DNA of 64,000 nucleotides. Source: Rhopalosiphum padi (taxonomy: Eukaryota; Arthropoda; Insecta; Hemiptera; Aphididae). Both the position numbers and the translations under genes were made by a program. Where the stretch lies: NCBI RefSeq assembly GCF_020882245.1, contig NC_083597.1:28560652-28624651 (forward strand), given 5' to 3'. This document shows, one piece after another, positions 37,376 through 50,090 of this stretch. The notes under the pieces were generated by a model that saw nothing but the letters and a program-made list of their open reading frames with translations, searched no databases and was not told the origin of the DNA. Numbering within the stretch: the stretch's first letter is position 1; the number at the start of each line of letters is the position of its first letter.

Positions 37376-40300
37376 TTACCATATAATACACTTTTCTTCT
37401 GGATTCATAGGTGTTCCTATTTGACAGTTGAATACTTTTGAAAATTCTTCAAAATTACTTAGTGGACCGTTTACTCTAAACTGGGACGGCGAATGCAGAT
37501 CTTTTTCCATTTGTAATTTGAGAGATTCATCTGTACTTGATGAACACCATACCTGAAAAATAAGGAAATATTTTAATAGATTCTTTTTTTGTTAATTGTT
37601 TAAACTAACTTGGGCAAAACTGACGAAAAACAGTTGTTGCGTGGTAAGATGAACAGCAGGCAAACGGTTTGGTTGAGCCTTCTTTTCTTCAAGTAACTTA
37701 ATATAAGCACGATATGCAGCTTTAAGTCCACCATTGTCAGCAATATTTTCTCCTGAAGTATAATTTTTTATTATAGAATTTATTATTTAATACAAATAAT
37801 TAAATTTGAGTATACCTAATGTACGTTTTCCATTTATATTATAACCATTAACTTTATAGTTAGAATATTGTTTGATCATACAATCTGTCGCTTCTTTAAA
37901 CTTGTTTACTGTTTTATTATTCCACCACTGGTGTAAATTTCCAAAGCGATCAAATTCTCGACCTTTCAATTTAAACATTATTTATTCAAATATTTAAACA
38001 GACATATTTCAATATAATTAAAAGCTAAGAATTGTGATGTTTTCAGTGTTTTATAAGTCATAATATTGTTTACTTATAGATTATGATTTATGAATAAATT
38101 ATTTAGATGTTAGATTTACCTTCATCATCAAATGCATGCGTGAGTTCATGTCCCATGACTACTCCCATAGCACCATAGTTTATGGAAGACTGTTGCATTT
38201 GATCAAAAAATGGTGCCTGTAAAATACCCGCTGGGAAGACTATTTGATTTTTGGTTGGTGTGTAGTATGCGTTTACTGTTGGAGGGGTCATACTCCATCT
38301 GTAATAATATCGATAAATTAAGTTGTTATTAAATTGAACGTAAATTATGTTTTTACTTTGAACGATTGACAGGTTGATCAAGCTTATATAAATTCTGCAA
38401 CAAATTAAATTGAATAGCACGTAGGTTGTTTTCAAAATATTCGTCAGAACGTACAGTCAAATTTTGGTATTTATCATCCAACTGATTTGAGTCCATTATA
38501 TAATCTGGAAAACCTAAAATATTTTCATAATGAATATTTTTCGTTTATAACTTTTAATCCGTTTATATATTAGTATAATATTACCAATCATATCTGTTAT
38601 AGCATCTGCTTTTTTTTCGGCTTCAATAAGTGTTTCTTTATCCATCCATTTCAAATTTTTGAAATTATCCTTAAATGCTGTTCTTATTTCATTAATCATA
38701 TCTTCAGCCTAAAAAACTTATAATATTTAGTTTCTGATTTCTTTATTTTAGTTTATTTTTATGCACCTAGGTACTTACTAGTTTTTTCGACTGTCCGTGA
38801 AAAACTTCGCGGACATATAATGCGCCCAAAGCAAATCCCAATACATTGTTTGTATCGCTAATACAGTAGCGCCAAGGTTCTTCGCCACCTTCTGATCCTA
38901 ATAATGCTTTTCGTAGTCCTTTATAAGCGTCTCGAAATACTTTTGATAAATAAGGAGTAACGGTCCTTACGGTTTGCCACACCAGATAGTTGTTAATTAC
39001 CCTATTGTTTATAAAATAATCAATAATTAGTTAACTATTCGTACAATTTAAATTAAGATTTTTAAAAGTAAATGTTTTTACGTCTTATTTTCCGGAGATT
39101 TACTATACTCTGTAATTAATGTAGAAAGGTTTGACATGAACGAGGGAGAGTATACTACGACATTTTCCTTAATTGTAATTTTTCTATCAACTAATCGAAA
39201 AGCTGCATTGAAGTAGTGATTCCATTGAATCTAAATAAGCATTTATAAATATTTAGTATAATATATAATTTGTGAAAAGGGGGAGTTTAAAATATACATA
39301 AGTATAGAAATACATTTTTTTTTTTTAAACCCAATATACTTACGAATGGAGCTAAATTCTGTAGTTCACTGATAGGCATAATGTGATAGGCCTTTTCTTC
39401 ATCGCGCCTATTTTCATCAGGTTCCGTAAACATAGCCAAACGTGTTTCAAATTTAATAACTTCTTTCATTTGAAGTCTTGTTGAATTTGGTTCACCACCT
39501 AATAATGTTCCAATCTAAAACCTCAAACATAAACAATTCTAATTCAATTAATGAATAATATGTTAAGTCATGATAACAAATGACTAATTTTTAAGTATAG
39601 TTATTGATTAGTATTAAAAATAACAACAAATTTAATATACATTGATACATTGTAATTATAATAACTAAAAAAAAATGTATACTCTTAATTAAAATAAATC
39701 ACAAAATATATGAATAAATTATAAGCTCACCGTTGTCATATAATCTAAATATGTGTCTAATAATTTTTGGTTTGCTGTAACGTTCAAATAAAAATCTCTA
39801 GTTGGTAATGTCAGCCCACCTTCGTCGATCTACATAGCACACACATACAAAAAATATAGTTAAAATTATTTAAATTGAGAGATTCACAAAGCATCTTTAC
39901 AAATGATTTTTCTAGTAATAACATTATGTATCTATTTATTCAAATTCTACTTCTAAAATATAGAAAAACTATATTTTAGAAATGTCCGATTTTTTTTGTA
40001 CTTTTTAAGAAGCATTCTGTAGTGTCTTTTTTTTCAAAAGAGAACCTACTATGTTTAATTTGAATTGATAATACGTTTAAAAAAATGTTGATGTATATAT
40101 TTAAAATATAAATCAAATTTTGAACGATAAGTTTCTGATTTGTTAAACTTTATACACTAAGAATATTAGTCCACGATAATAATCAATAGGTTTAAAAGAT
40201 AGTAGGTCTATGACGTATTCAAATTATAGTAGGTACTAAATCAATATTATTTTAGCATTTTAATTTTTAAAAACTGTCCAATTATAATAAGATATTGTTA

Positions 40301-42197
40301 ATAATATAATAACTAATAAGTAGTATATGTGACCAAATAGCAACCCTATTTTATATTTTATATTAGAACATTTATTAGCACTTAAAATGTATATACAGTT
40401 AGGTAACTCAAAAACTATCTGTTAAAAATTTGATTAAAAAGCATCAATATTCTAAAAAAAAAAAAAAAAATGGCGTACCTACTTATATTAATTTAAAATA
40501 TAAAAAGTGATGAGTTTGTACCACTAGTGACCTCAGAATATTCCTTAAATTATATACAAATTAAAGTACGTTATTTAATAAAATATGATAAATAGAACAC
40601 TTAAAGTTTACAAAAATCAGATTTAAATAAATGCATTATCAAGTGATTAAACAGGGAAGAACTGAGGATGCTCGGTAAATCACAGTGTACCTATACTATA
40701 GGACTTTTGGAATTACTATAGTTGCATATTTTTTGAATACTAACTTGAATTACGTGCCTGCTTGAATTTCTGTCATCTTCGCCGACCATCCAATAGAATA
40801 GTCCAGCCATATTGAACCGATTATGAACAATTTCTAAAGTCTTTTGTAGCTTCCACGAAGATACATTCCATGTTCCTGATATATTCCAGCCACCAATGTC
40901 TTTAATAAAGTCCAGCAATGGTTTGGCACCTAATGTTTCGATTGTATTATTTGGATCCATGCAAGCCGTAAAATACATTTTGGCTTTGAGTTCAGCTTTG
41001 CTACTAGTGTTCATAGGAATTGCTTCTATAAAAATAATATTATCTTATAACATAACTTACAAATTCACGAATCCATTAATTATTTATTGTTTAGAAAATA
41101 TAGATTTCTTGCAACTGGTAATAATAAAAAATTAAGCATCAAATTCCAGGCATCGGTTGGAAAAAAACTAATGCCAATGAATAAAGATAGTTAACAGTTA
41201 AGATGACTTAGTGACAACTTATAAGTCGCAAGCCAACATAAATTTGAATAAAAATTTATCAAACAGTAAACATGTTAAGTTTTAAGAAATAATTATTGAT
41301 CCAAACTAGTTTCGGAAAAATAGGAAAATTCATAATAGATCTTTTAATATTAAACTAATGAAAATGAATTAAATCAATATTCAAGGTCGGATAATATAAA
41401 GCAAATTATAAAAAAACGACGTCGCACCTAGTGAGTTTTTGACTATAAGTTGATTGTTCATTTCCAACTCATTAAACATGCCCCACATAGATCTGCCGTC
41501 TGGTACCGGATTCGCTTTTATCCACTGACCACAAGCGTACTGGTAGAAGTCCTGGCAAGGGTCGGATTTCGTGTCCATACTTTTAATTATAGCCGCTGCC
41601 GTCGTTACGCATGTCTCCTTCATACAATAATCTGTGGACAGCCAATTGATTATAATTCTTAAATTTAGTAAAAATTCAGTTATCACGTGTTCAGCGTAGT
41701 TTTGTATAAATTATAATTTATTATACATTATATTTTTACTTTAGAACGTCGTTGCATTTCAAAAAATGTATGCAAATGCATTTAACGCACTTTGAATCTC
41801 ACCTTGTCCGGTACTAACAAAAGAATCGGTTTCTTCGTATATATCTGGAATTTGGTGTGCGGGGGGATTACACTTTTCCTGACGAACCGGTAACATAATG
41901 ATGAATAGCAATATCACGCCATTAAGTAGGGTTAAGGCGAGTAGAACTTTTTCCAACGACGTTCTGTTTTTCAATCGAGACCAAATATTTTTTGGTTTGC
42001 CCTGTTAAACAATACATTTTTTCAAATTATTACACCAACGTATAATGTATTATTTTCAATATTTCATTTCATAGTATCTAAATTATTACTGTATAAAAAC
42101 GGATATGTGTAGAGGATGCCGTCACTCCTTCTGTCAAATGAACAGAGCCCATGCTCGATGTCTCCTCTTCGAATACTTTGTGCTTGTAATGTGCCAT
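37376..42197 (-). CDS. Neprilysin-like M13 zinc metalloendopeptidase
   Basis: Type II membrane ectopeptidase of the neprilysin/ECE family, which cleaves small extracellular peptides. The 14 predicted exons are 42,197-42,090, 42,001-41,803, 41,631-41,428, 41,025-40,745, 39,829-39,731, 39,514-39,344, 39,230-39,082, 39,001-38,779, 38,708-38,585, 38,513-38,357, 38,298-38,120, 37,962-37,816, 37,752-37,610 and 37,552-37,376. All phases agree, giving 786 residues. A short cytoplasmic tail is followed by one membrane segment at about 55-73 (VLLALTLLNGVILLFIIML). The ectodomain has the family cysteines (SDPCQDFYQYACGQW). The zinc site is VVMGHELTHAFDDEG with HELTH at 622-626, and the third ligand is E682 in GENIADNGGL (D686 also conserved). 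NAYYTPTKNQIVFPAGILQ and the C-terminal CIIW are typical. All catalytic residues are present, so activity is expected. An acceptor (TTATGTAG) abuts the start codon, implying an upstream untranslated exon not located here. Confidence 0.93.
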
Positions 42198-42962
42198 CTA
42201 CATAAAATCGTTTAAAATCAATGAATTAAATCATGATGTATATACATTTAAGATATACAATTATTCAAATCATCAAACAGTTACTAATAATCCTTTAACC
42301 TAATCATGCTATAGGTACACTATGCTAGCGGTTCTTAACTTGTGGATCGCGGCCCTCTGCAGGGGGTCCGTGACACTCATTTTAGTTAGGGTAACAGAGG
42401 TCTAATGTAATTGTAAACTATTATTATTTAGGATAGAAAAGGGCCGTGAACTTCTCATGTCTAATTAGGTATATTCACTCATAATATTATTGAGAATTAT
42501 TTATCCATTTACGATCCCTCAAAAACTATTTCATTATAAATCCACGATAACTGTGACGATTATTTTTAAAATTTTAATATGAAAATTAATTGATTTGTCT
42601 AAATTAATCAACTTGTTAAATTATATTTCAATAACAAATAGTGTTTACGATAATATAATAATAATATGTATGTTATTTATTATTTTAAAATAAAATCGTG
42701 TCGAACTTATTTCTTTAGTTTATGCTGGTAAAAATTATCTGACCAAGTTTAAAATTTTATTTAATTATTTTTATTACTTTTTATTGCCGGGCATAGTTAA
42801 ATAAAAAAAAAGTTAATTATAAGCCGAGTTTACGCATTTGTCCGTCATCGACGCTATCGTCTCCCTAGCCATGTGTTCTGCTATGTGCGTGTATCAGTTC
42901 ATGATGGACCATGCGTGGTCGTCATGACGTGATGACGGCTATTTAGTATCTTATCTTATAAT
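42198..42962. other. Upstream flank of peptidase gene with a hAT-like fragment
   Basis: No coding frame. AGCGGTTCTTAACTTGTGGATC (from about 42,329), followed by a GC-rich GCGGCCCTCTGCAGGGGGTCC, resembles the terminus of hAT-type repeats (AGCGGTTCTCAACCTGTGG class). A second end was not found. It is probably part of a 5' UTR intron of the peptidase gene. Confidence 0.4.
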
Positions 42963-45359
42963 TAGAGGTCGGAATAATATTCTCTTAAAATAGCCAAAAT
43001 AAGATGCTAATATTCTCCTAAAAATTTGATAATATTCTTCTAATATTCTTTAATAATTGTAGTTAAATATACAAAAAATATGTTTTTAAAGTAATATATT
43101 CTCCTAAATTCAAAATATGCTTTTATATTTTAAAAAAAAGGTAATTCTTGGTATAATTATATATATTAAATGAAATATATATATATAAATGTATAATATA
43201 TTTTTAATTAAATAAACAATACATTATAATTTAGCTTTAAAAAATACTTTAACTTAACATTTTATTAACATGATAAAGTTATATAAATGATATATTTTAT
43301 TTAAGACAATTCTCCTTTTTGGAAACAGTTAACAACTATATTCTGTTCCATGTGTTCTGGCGTCATTTTCGTACGACGATCTGTTAAAATGTTTTTATAT
43401 GTACTGAACGAACGTTCAACATCAACTGAAGTCACAGGAGCATACTGCAAATCAGTTACCATAGTAGGTGAAAAATTATCTACAAATTGTATTTCATTAT
43501 TTCCTTTCAACATTTTTGCTACGTTCTTTAAAATTGTGAGTCCCTGATTTTTTTGTTGAAGTTGTTCAATTTTTATTTTTATTTTTTCTCCATTTTCTCC
43601 AGGTATTTGTTGAAGTTTAACAATTGTACTTTCAATAAGATTTATCGAATCAACAAGAGTCACATTTGACTTTTCTAAATTTTTTATGGCTGTTATAAGC
43701 ATAAGAAAATGGGTCTTAATAAATATTAATTCATTTTCTACAGTTTTTAATTCAAGAACTGATTTACATTTAAGTATAGACTGACTAGGAGATTTTTGTT
43801 TACTTAATTCTTCAATAACTTTTTTTAAACCTTGGAAATGATCACAGTTAAAAACAGCAGCTTCCAACCATGTTCCCCATCTTGTTAATACCGGTTCGGG
43901 GGGTAACGGAATATCAGGTAACAGTTCTTTATACACTTGAACATGGTACGGAGCTTTTAAAAATACTTTTTTTATGTTATTAATTAATGAATTTACGTCT
44001 GGATACATTTCTCTAACCTTTTCTGCTACCCTATTAAGCATATGAGCTGCGCATGTCACGTGAATTAAATTGGGATAAAATACTTTTAATGACTGTCCAG
44101 TTTTCACCATATATGGTGCAGCATCTGAGAGCATCAACAACACTTTTTCATCATTTCCGCCCAAGGGCCATAGTAATTTTAACCCATCATTCACAAATCG
44201 AGCCACTGTAGAATGGTTAGTTTTTTCTAGAACTTTACATGTTAAAAGAAAAGAACGAGTCGGATGATTTGACTTTAATATACCAACCAATAAATTTGCC
44301 ACATAACGACCATTTATATCTGTCGTCTCATCAACCGCAATCCAAATGTTATTTTCCCCAATTTCATTTTTTATATTGGATAAAGTCTTATCATAACAAT
44401 GTGGAAGATAATTTTTACGTAACAAACTTTCATCGGGTATATGTTTGCCAATATATTTTTCTAAAAATGCACGGAATTGTGGATTTTGTAGTTTATACCA
44501 CGGTATATTAGCAGAAATAAAACTCAAACATAAGTCTTCATAGAATTCATTTACATTTTTTTTAGAAGTAGATTCCGATAAAAATAATTGTTTTGAAGTA
44601 TTTAACTTACGGTTTAGAGCTTCTTGGTGTAAAGATGTGTGTACGTGTTGTGTAATCTGAGACTTTTTAATGCATGGTATGTGTTTGTTACACAGTTGAC
44701 AAAAAAGAGTAGCACCATCAGTTGTAAAAATGACATTGTTTTTATTTAATGGTAGTATCCACTGTGCAATTAAATTTTTTAATTTACTTGATGGGATTTT
44801 CGGCATATTGAAAATAATTTAACAGGACAAATAAATTACACCCAGTATGACAATATTACGTATAGACGACGCGCGGCATTAAACCATAGACTGATGGGAT
44901 ATCAACTAAATGAACTACACTCGCGTATAATATTATGTTATACAATATGAACTTTGTATATCTATTCTATGAACTCGTTACTTAATGTCATAAACGAACG
45001 TTTGGAGCTATTTTTGAAGTGTTTTTTCCAATTCATTTTTAGCCTACGTGACTTATTGAGCGTCGTAATCATTATTCCATTTATAGTCATCTCAATAACA
45101 ACAGACTAAACACTTATTTAATATTATATATAATTTTCGTCCTTACAACAAAAAATATCCAAATCCCAAAAGATTAATCGAAATATTCTCTAATATTCTT
45201 TATTATACGAAATATTCTTTCATCTTAAAATATTCTCAAATATGCAAAAAAAACTTTTGCCATTGAATTATATGATTCATAATTTTTATAGATTTCAAAC
45301 CGAAATTTAACTGCATAGACTCAAAAAAAATATGCAAAAGAATATTATTCCGACCTCTA
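42963..45359 (-). mobile_element. Complete hAT DNA transposon
   Basis: The 2,397-bp element is bounded by inverted ends TAGAGGTCGGAATAATATTC (42,963) and its reverse complement GAATATTATTCCGACCTCTA (ending 45,359). A perfect 8-bp target duplication CTTATAAT lies at 42,955-42,962 and 45,360-45,367. It carries one intact transposase on the minus strand. Subterminal regions repeat short TATTCTCTTA/TATTCTCCTAA motifs, which may be transposase-binding sites. Perfect duplication, matched ends and an unbroken frame point to a recent insertion. Confidence 0.95.
43301..44806 (-). CDS. hAT family transposase, BED-like finger and DUF659-type core
   Basis: Single-exon 501-residue protein predicted to cut and paste the surrounding element. 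The N-terminal DNA-binding finger has CQLC (C36, C39) and histidines near 54-60. The catalytic core resembles the CGGBP1/DUF659 group of hAT-derived proteins. The first acidic residue is D159 in IWIAVDETTD, the second D228 in LLMLSDAAPY, followed by the hAT CxxH-type motif TCAAH (252-255) and the RW motif TRWGTWLEA (309-310). The glutamate is E464 in TSVDVERSFS. The C-terminal dimerisation region reads FSTYKNILTDRRTKMTPEHM. There are no frameshifts or stops. The start is the only ATG before the finger and lies 553 bp inside the element's right terminus. Confidence 0.92.
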   Translation of the reverse strand: MPKIPSSKLKNLIAQWILPLNKNNVIFTTDGATLFCQLCNKHIPCIKKSQITQHVHTSLHQEALNRKLNTSKQLFLSESTSKKNVNEFYEDLCLSFISANIPWYKLQNPQFRAFLEKYIGKHIPDESLLRKNYLPHCYDKTLSNIKNEIGENNIWIAVDETTDINGRYVANLLVGILKSNHPTRSFLLTCKVLEKTNHSTVARFVNDGLKLLWPLGGNDEKVLLMLSDAAPYMVKTGQSLKVFYPNLIHVTCAAHMLNRVAEKVREMYPDVNSLINNIKKVFLKAPYHVQVYKELLPDIPLPPEPVLTRWGTWLEAAVFNCDHFQGLKKVIEELSKQKSPSQSILKCKSVLELKTVENELIFIKTHFLMLITAIKNLEKSNVTLVDSINLIESTIVKLQQIPGENGEKIKIKIEQLQQKNQGLTILKNVAKMLKGNNEIQFVDNFSPTMVTDLQYAPVTSVDVERSFSTYKNILTDRRTKMTPEHMEQNIVVNCFQKGELS

Positions 45360-45857
45360 CTTATAATATATTATTATATATTATATTGTTTAAACGCGAT
45401 ATACAGTTGTCGGCGGTTTTTTATTTAGTGTATATAATTACTATACACTTGCACAATTAGTTTAATGTTTTAAGTTATTGTCCGTATACAATACAGGTAT
45501 ACAATATTGATAGTCGAGTAAGTTGTCCGGGTCGGGTAGGTAAGGTCAAGAGTTACCAATTTTAATGTCACGTCAGTGACAATGACGTATTATAGTATAC
45601 GATCTAATAAATTAGTCGCTTTATTACTAAGAATTTTTTAATTAAGTAAAATAAAATAAAAGCATTTAATCAATCATTATACAGTCCGCTTATTTTTAAT
45701 ACAAAATAATAAACTCCAGCCGAAACGATAATAAAACTACAAGCGTGGTCTCCTAGCAGTAGTATGAATGCATCATTACACGTACCTATATCACACGTAT
45801 ATATTTTATTTTTCAGAAACTAATTATTATCTTTTTATACCGTAATACGAATTTAAT

Positions 45858-46200
45858 AAATGCCTATTTCAAGTCAGGCAAATAATATAAATTATACATA
45901 TTGTACTATTTTAAAAATTTAACCAGATGGTGTTTTTGTTTTAAAAATAATGTTAAATTTTCTAACAAATCCCATCAAACAATAACATGTAACAACAAGT
46001 AATAACTAAAAATTGAAAAAAAAATTGTTAAAATTATATAACTTTTTTATTCATATTTTTTTCTCGTTCTATCACGCCTAATTAGTATAGTTTACACCTA
46101 TATTCATTTATAATTTAAGTTTTAAATCAATTGGTAGTTAAATTTTTAAAATAATACAAAATGTCATTTTTGTTATTTGTCTGACTTGAAATAGGCATTT
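45858..46200. mobile_element. MITE with about 70-bp inverted arms
   Basis: AAATGCCTATTTCAAGTCAG (45,858) pairs with CTGACTTGAAATAGGCATTT (ending 46,200). The pairing continues inward, for example TATTTTAAAAATTTAAC on the left against GTTAAATTTTTAAAATA on the right. The size is 343 bp with no coding content. The ends differ from the TTAA-flanked family elsewhere in the window. Confidence 0.8.
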
Positions 46201-49200
46201 TCAAAGAACTGAGCCATTCAATAATTGATTGAATAAGTGTACAATGAAGAGTTTAAAAGAAGCATATAATAACTTATATTTGGATGTAATACGTTTTAAG
46301 AACCTACCATTTTTTAAGCTTGACAATAAGGATTTCGATATGAAGGTTAAGATTTTATTTAGTGAAGGACATACTTATAAGTGTAAACTGTGGGGGGGCA
46401 AGGGGGAAATTTATGTATATCATATATACAGTAAATCCAAGATCATGGATGTCATTATTAGCATGATGAAGCAGATCTGAACATTGGCTAGTACAACTTA
46501 AGTTGACAAGATTAAGGCATCACATGTAAGTCATAGTTTGACACTAAAAAATATTCAACAGGAGACCCAAATTATTAGATCAAGTATTAAAGTGACAATA
46601 TTAATAAGGTCAGACTAATTAACATTTTTTATAGAAATCAATTATATCAATACTCAAAACATTTTTTAAATCATCAGAAAATGCTATGATAGTTGCATAC
46701 AAGTATTATTACAAATATTACTGGTTAGGAAATAAAATTAACAAGTTTGCGTTAAACAGGCTCAGCCTGTATACGTCTTTTATGCAAATATTTTGATGTT
46801 ATTAAAAAAAGAAATTAGTTGAAAAAAATTGTAGTTGTAATAACTAATAAGTATTTATTTCGTTGTTTTGAAAATTAGAATACCGCTACTATTATATAAT
46901 ACTAGTATTAGTAATTGCTCATACAAATTTATCAATATAATCATCATAGAGGCCTGCGTGGTTACATTAATAATAAATTGCATGATCAAATTAAATTAAT
47001 TGGCGTAGTGTGTAAATCTATAATTAAAAACAAAGTCCATTAAAAACTATGTATAATTAATACATTTAAACATATAGATGATACGTAGAATTAATTTTTA
47101 ATGAATATTATTCACAGTGAATACAATTTTTAATATACTAAAGGTTATTTTATGGTTTAAGATAATCAACGTTCTAGAAGTATAATTTAAAATTGTAGTA
47201 ATGATAACTAAATATGATTATTCAAGAAACCGACTGATCAAACAAACTGTAGAATAATTAATGCTAATATATCAGTTAAAAGGTTAATTTCTTAAAACAA
47301 TAATCTATTTATTTTTTTTTTAAATAATTATAGTTAAAATATTAATTTTACCTATAGTTATCAGTACCTAGTCATTCCTACGTTTAATATTAGAGTAGTA
47401 TGTTTTCTAGTTCTAGTATATTTTTAACACAATTAATTTTAGTTTTTTTATTTTTGATATTTTAATAGTTTGACTTAAACATATTAGATACTCGTACCTA
47501 TTCTAAAATGTGAATAGATTGCTATTCAGTTGGTACTCGGTTATATGATGATATTATATAAAATATCGATAAGGTATATAGATTCGCTTTAAGGCAATTT
47601 TTTATGTACAAATATTATAAATAGAGGTACACGATCCTTTTGATTCCTATTGTCACGATCGTGACAATAGGTACCATCGAATTTACCAGTATATAATATA
47701 TTTTATAAATATAGTAAATATTATTATCATTAGGTGTTATTATCTATTATTTTTTTACATTTTGTAAATTAAAAATAAATTATCAAAAATATCAGCGCAC
47801 TTAAAATTGTATGTTTGACAAAAGGATTACAATTAAAAAGGGATGAGAAGGTTGTTAAAATCAGCTAAATCACAAAGTTGATATTATGCTGTATGGTAGG
47901 TATCGAGTGATTGAATAGGTCCCTACCTAATGGATGTTTGCAATTTAAATTCAATGATAAAACAATGTACCTATACAATAGAAATCAATTCAAAATGGAG
48001 ACTGTCTGTGAGCCTATATTTTTAATGATATTATAATATATTTATTTAATATTTAGTTATTAGTAATTTATTTTTCTACTATAAGTAATATACAGAAGGC
48101 TGAAGGTTGATTGTTTTTTTTTACTAAAAAGACATTATATTTTATTATAAAATAAATAATAATAATTCATAAAATATTAGGTACTAACTACTAGCTGTTA
48201 TTAATTTATTTAATATTAAATTAGCGACGTATCAAAACAATTTGAATAAGTTCCTGCTGTTTGTGGTATAAATATTTTAAAATTAATCAAAATATTTTTT
48301 TATGTATTATTAATTCAGTATATACATTAATTAATAGCAGTATACGTATAGTGACAAAACGTTTCAAGTACCCTGTATAAATAATATTTTTTAAATAACA
48401 ACAGTAATACCTTTGACTAAAACGGAATCTTTTTTTTTGTTTGGATAGGTAGTAGATATAGTAGGTACTCATACTAATCAAACTATCACTTCGCTCAAGA
48501 TCTAAAATCCTAAAATTAGGAATTATAACTATTTGGGTATTACATATTATACAGAGTACAAACTATAGTTAGATATGATAAATATCGAAATAAAATAAAA
48601 CCACATATGTAAATACCTACTTAAGTCAGTTATATACAAGATACAACAATAATCCCGTGTTGGTAGTCCAACTCGATAAATTATTATATTATATCCATTT
48701 ATACCTCATATAATATATTAACTATATCTTGGGATACAAATATAAAATATTACGTGGCTCTTTTGGTGCATAGCTTAAATTTAAACCTTATATATTTTGG
48801 GAATATAATTTATTGTTTGTGTTTTTATTTTTATAAGTAAGTTGGATATAATTAACAAACATTATGTCATATACATATTATTATCAATTATCATTTATAT
48901 GAAGTATATACAATAACTAGGCTATCGGAGATATTTATTTATTGTTGTTTTGTCGAATAAACTACGAAAGATTCAATAGTGGGTAATAAATAATAATAGC
49001 TTATACATATCCAAATTTTGTATGTACAGTAGGTAAACTCTGTAGAACTTCTCAAAATTACGCGTTATTTTATCTCTCTATTCATAGTTTATATATCTTC
49101 CTATATAAATATATATAATATACAATGATTAAGTTCAAATCGTGATTTGCATAGTAGCAAACAATTAGGTATCAGTCATCACTTACAACATTTTCACCTA

Positions 49201-50090
49201 TGTGTTACAAAAATATTTCTATTAATAAATAAATAAAGTTATTTTTTGTACTGAATTTATAATATAAATAATACTTCAAACGATGTTTCACCCAAAGACA
49301 CTAGCTCAAAAAATACTATAAAAAGATTAAACGCATAATCATTCAAAATATTTAGATATATAGGTATTAATATGCATTAATATAATCATACAGATTTTAA
49401 TATTTTCGATATTTATATGTAGTGTACACAATAACACTGCAATGTAGGTATAGTAGGTACCTACATTTATGATATATTACACCTTACCTAATAAAAAATA
49501 ATAATATTATAATACCTACCTACTCCTAATTGTTGTACAATATTCCGATGTATAATACATTATAATACATTATTATGTATTTCTACATAATATATATTAT
49601 ATGAAAACTGTTATGACTATGAGAATGGTAATTCTATTATACGGTGTGTACAAAATTATTTTTCAATACGATAAATGTTTACATCAACTTATTAGAATTT
49701 AGAATATATTAGAACAGGGTTATTCCACAAATAAACATAAAGATTTTTATAAATTATTTGAAATGTATGTTGTGGTGAGAATTCCACTAATTAGCTATAA
49801 TTATTAAAACACTAATATTGTAATGCAATTTTTACTTTAACAATAACACTAATAATTGACGTTACATGATACACAACTAAACAACTTATATATAAGGTAG
49901 AGACGAATGTAAAATAAAATGTAATATTTGTTTGCATGGTGTTTTAATCTAATTATAGTTATTGCATTAAAATTAATTAAACATATTTAAATAAAATATT
50001 TATTAAATAGATAATTTTAATGTACAAGAAAAAAGAACAAAATACAATAACTACATAATATTAATGATTAACAATTTTTAATTTTCATTC
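46201..50090. other. Intergenic AT-rich DNA
   Basis: No supportable gene. An 83-codon frame at 46,229-46,480 (first real ATG at 46,244) has no recognisable domain and starts just outside the MITE. A 26-bp perfect palindrome lies at 47,646-47,671. The remainder is AT-rich without structure that could be assigned. Confidence 0.5.
47646..47671. repeat. 26-bp perfect palindrome
   Basis: Arm CCTATTGTCACGA (47,646-47,658) is followed without spacer by its exact reverse complement (47,659-47,671). The centre is CGATCG. Function unknown. Confidence 0.85.

Noticed and set aside
46229..46480. 83-codon plus-strand frame next to the MITE
   Set aside because: The nominal start is TTG; the first ATG is at 46,244. 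No domain, splice context or conservation could be argued, so it was left as intergenic.
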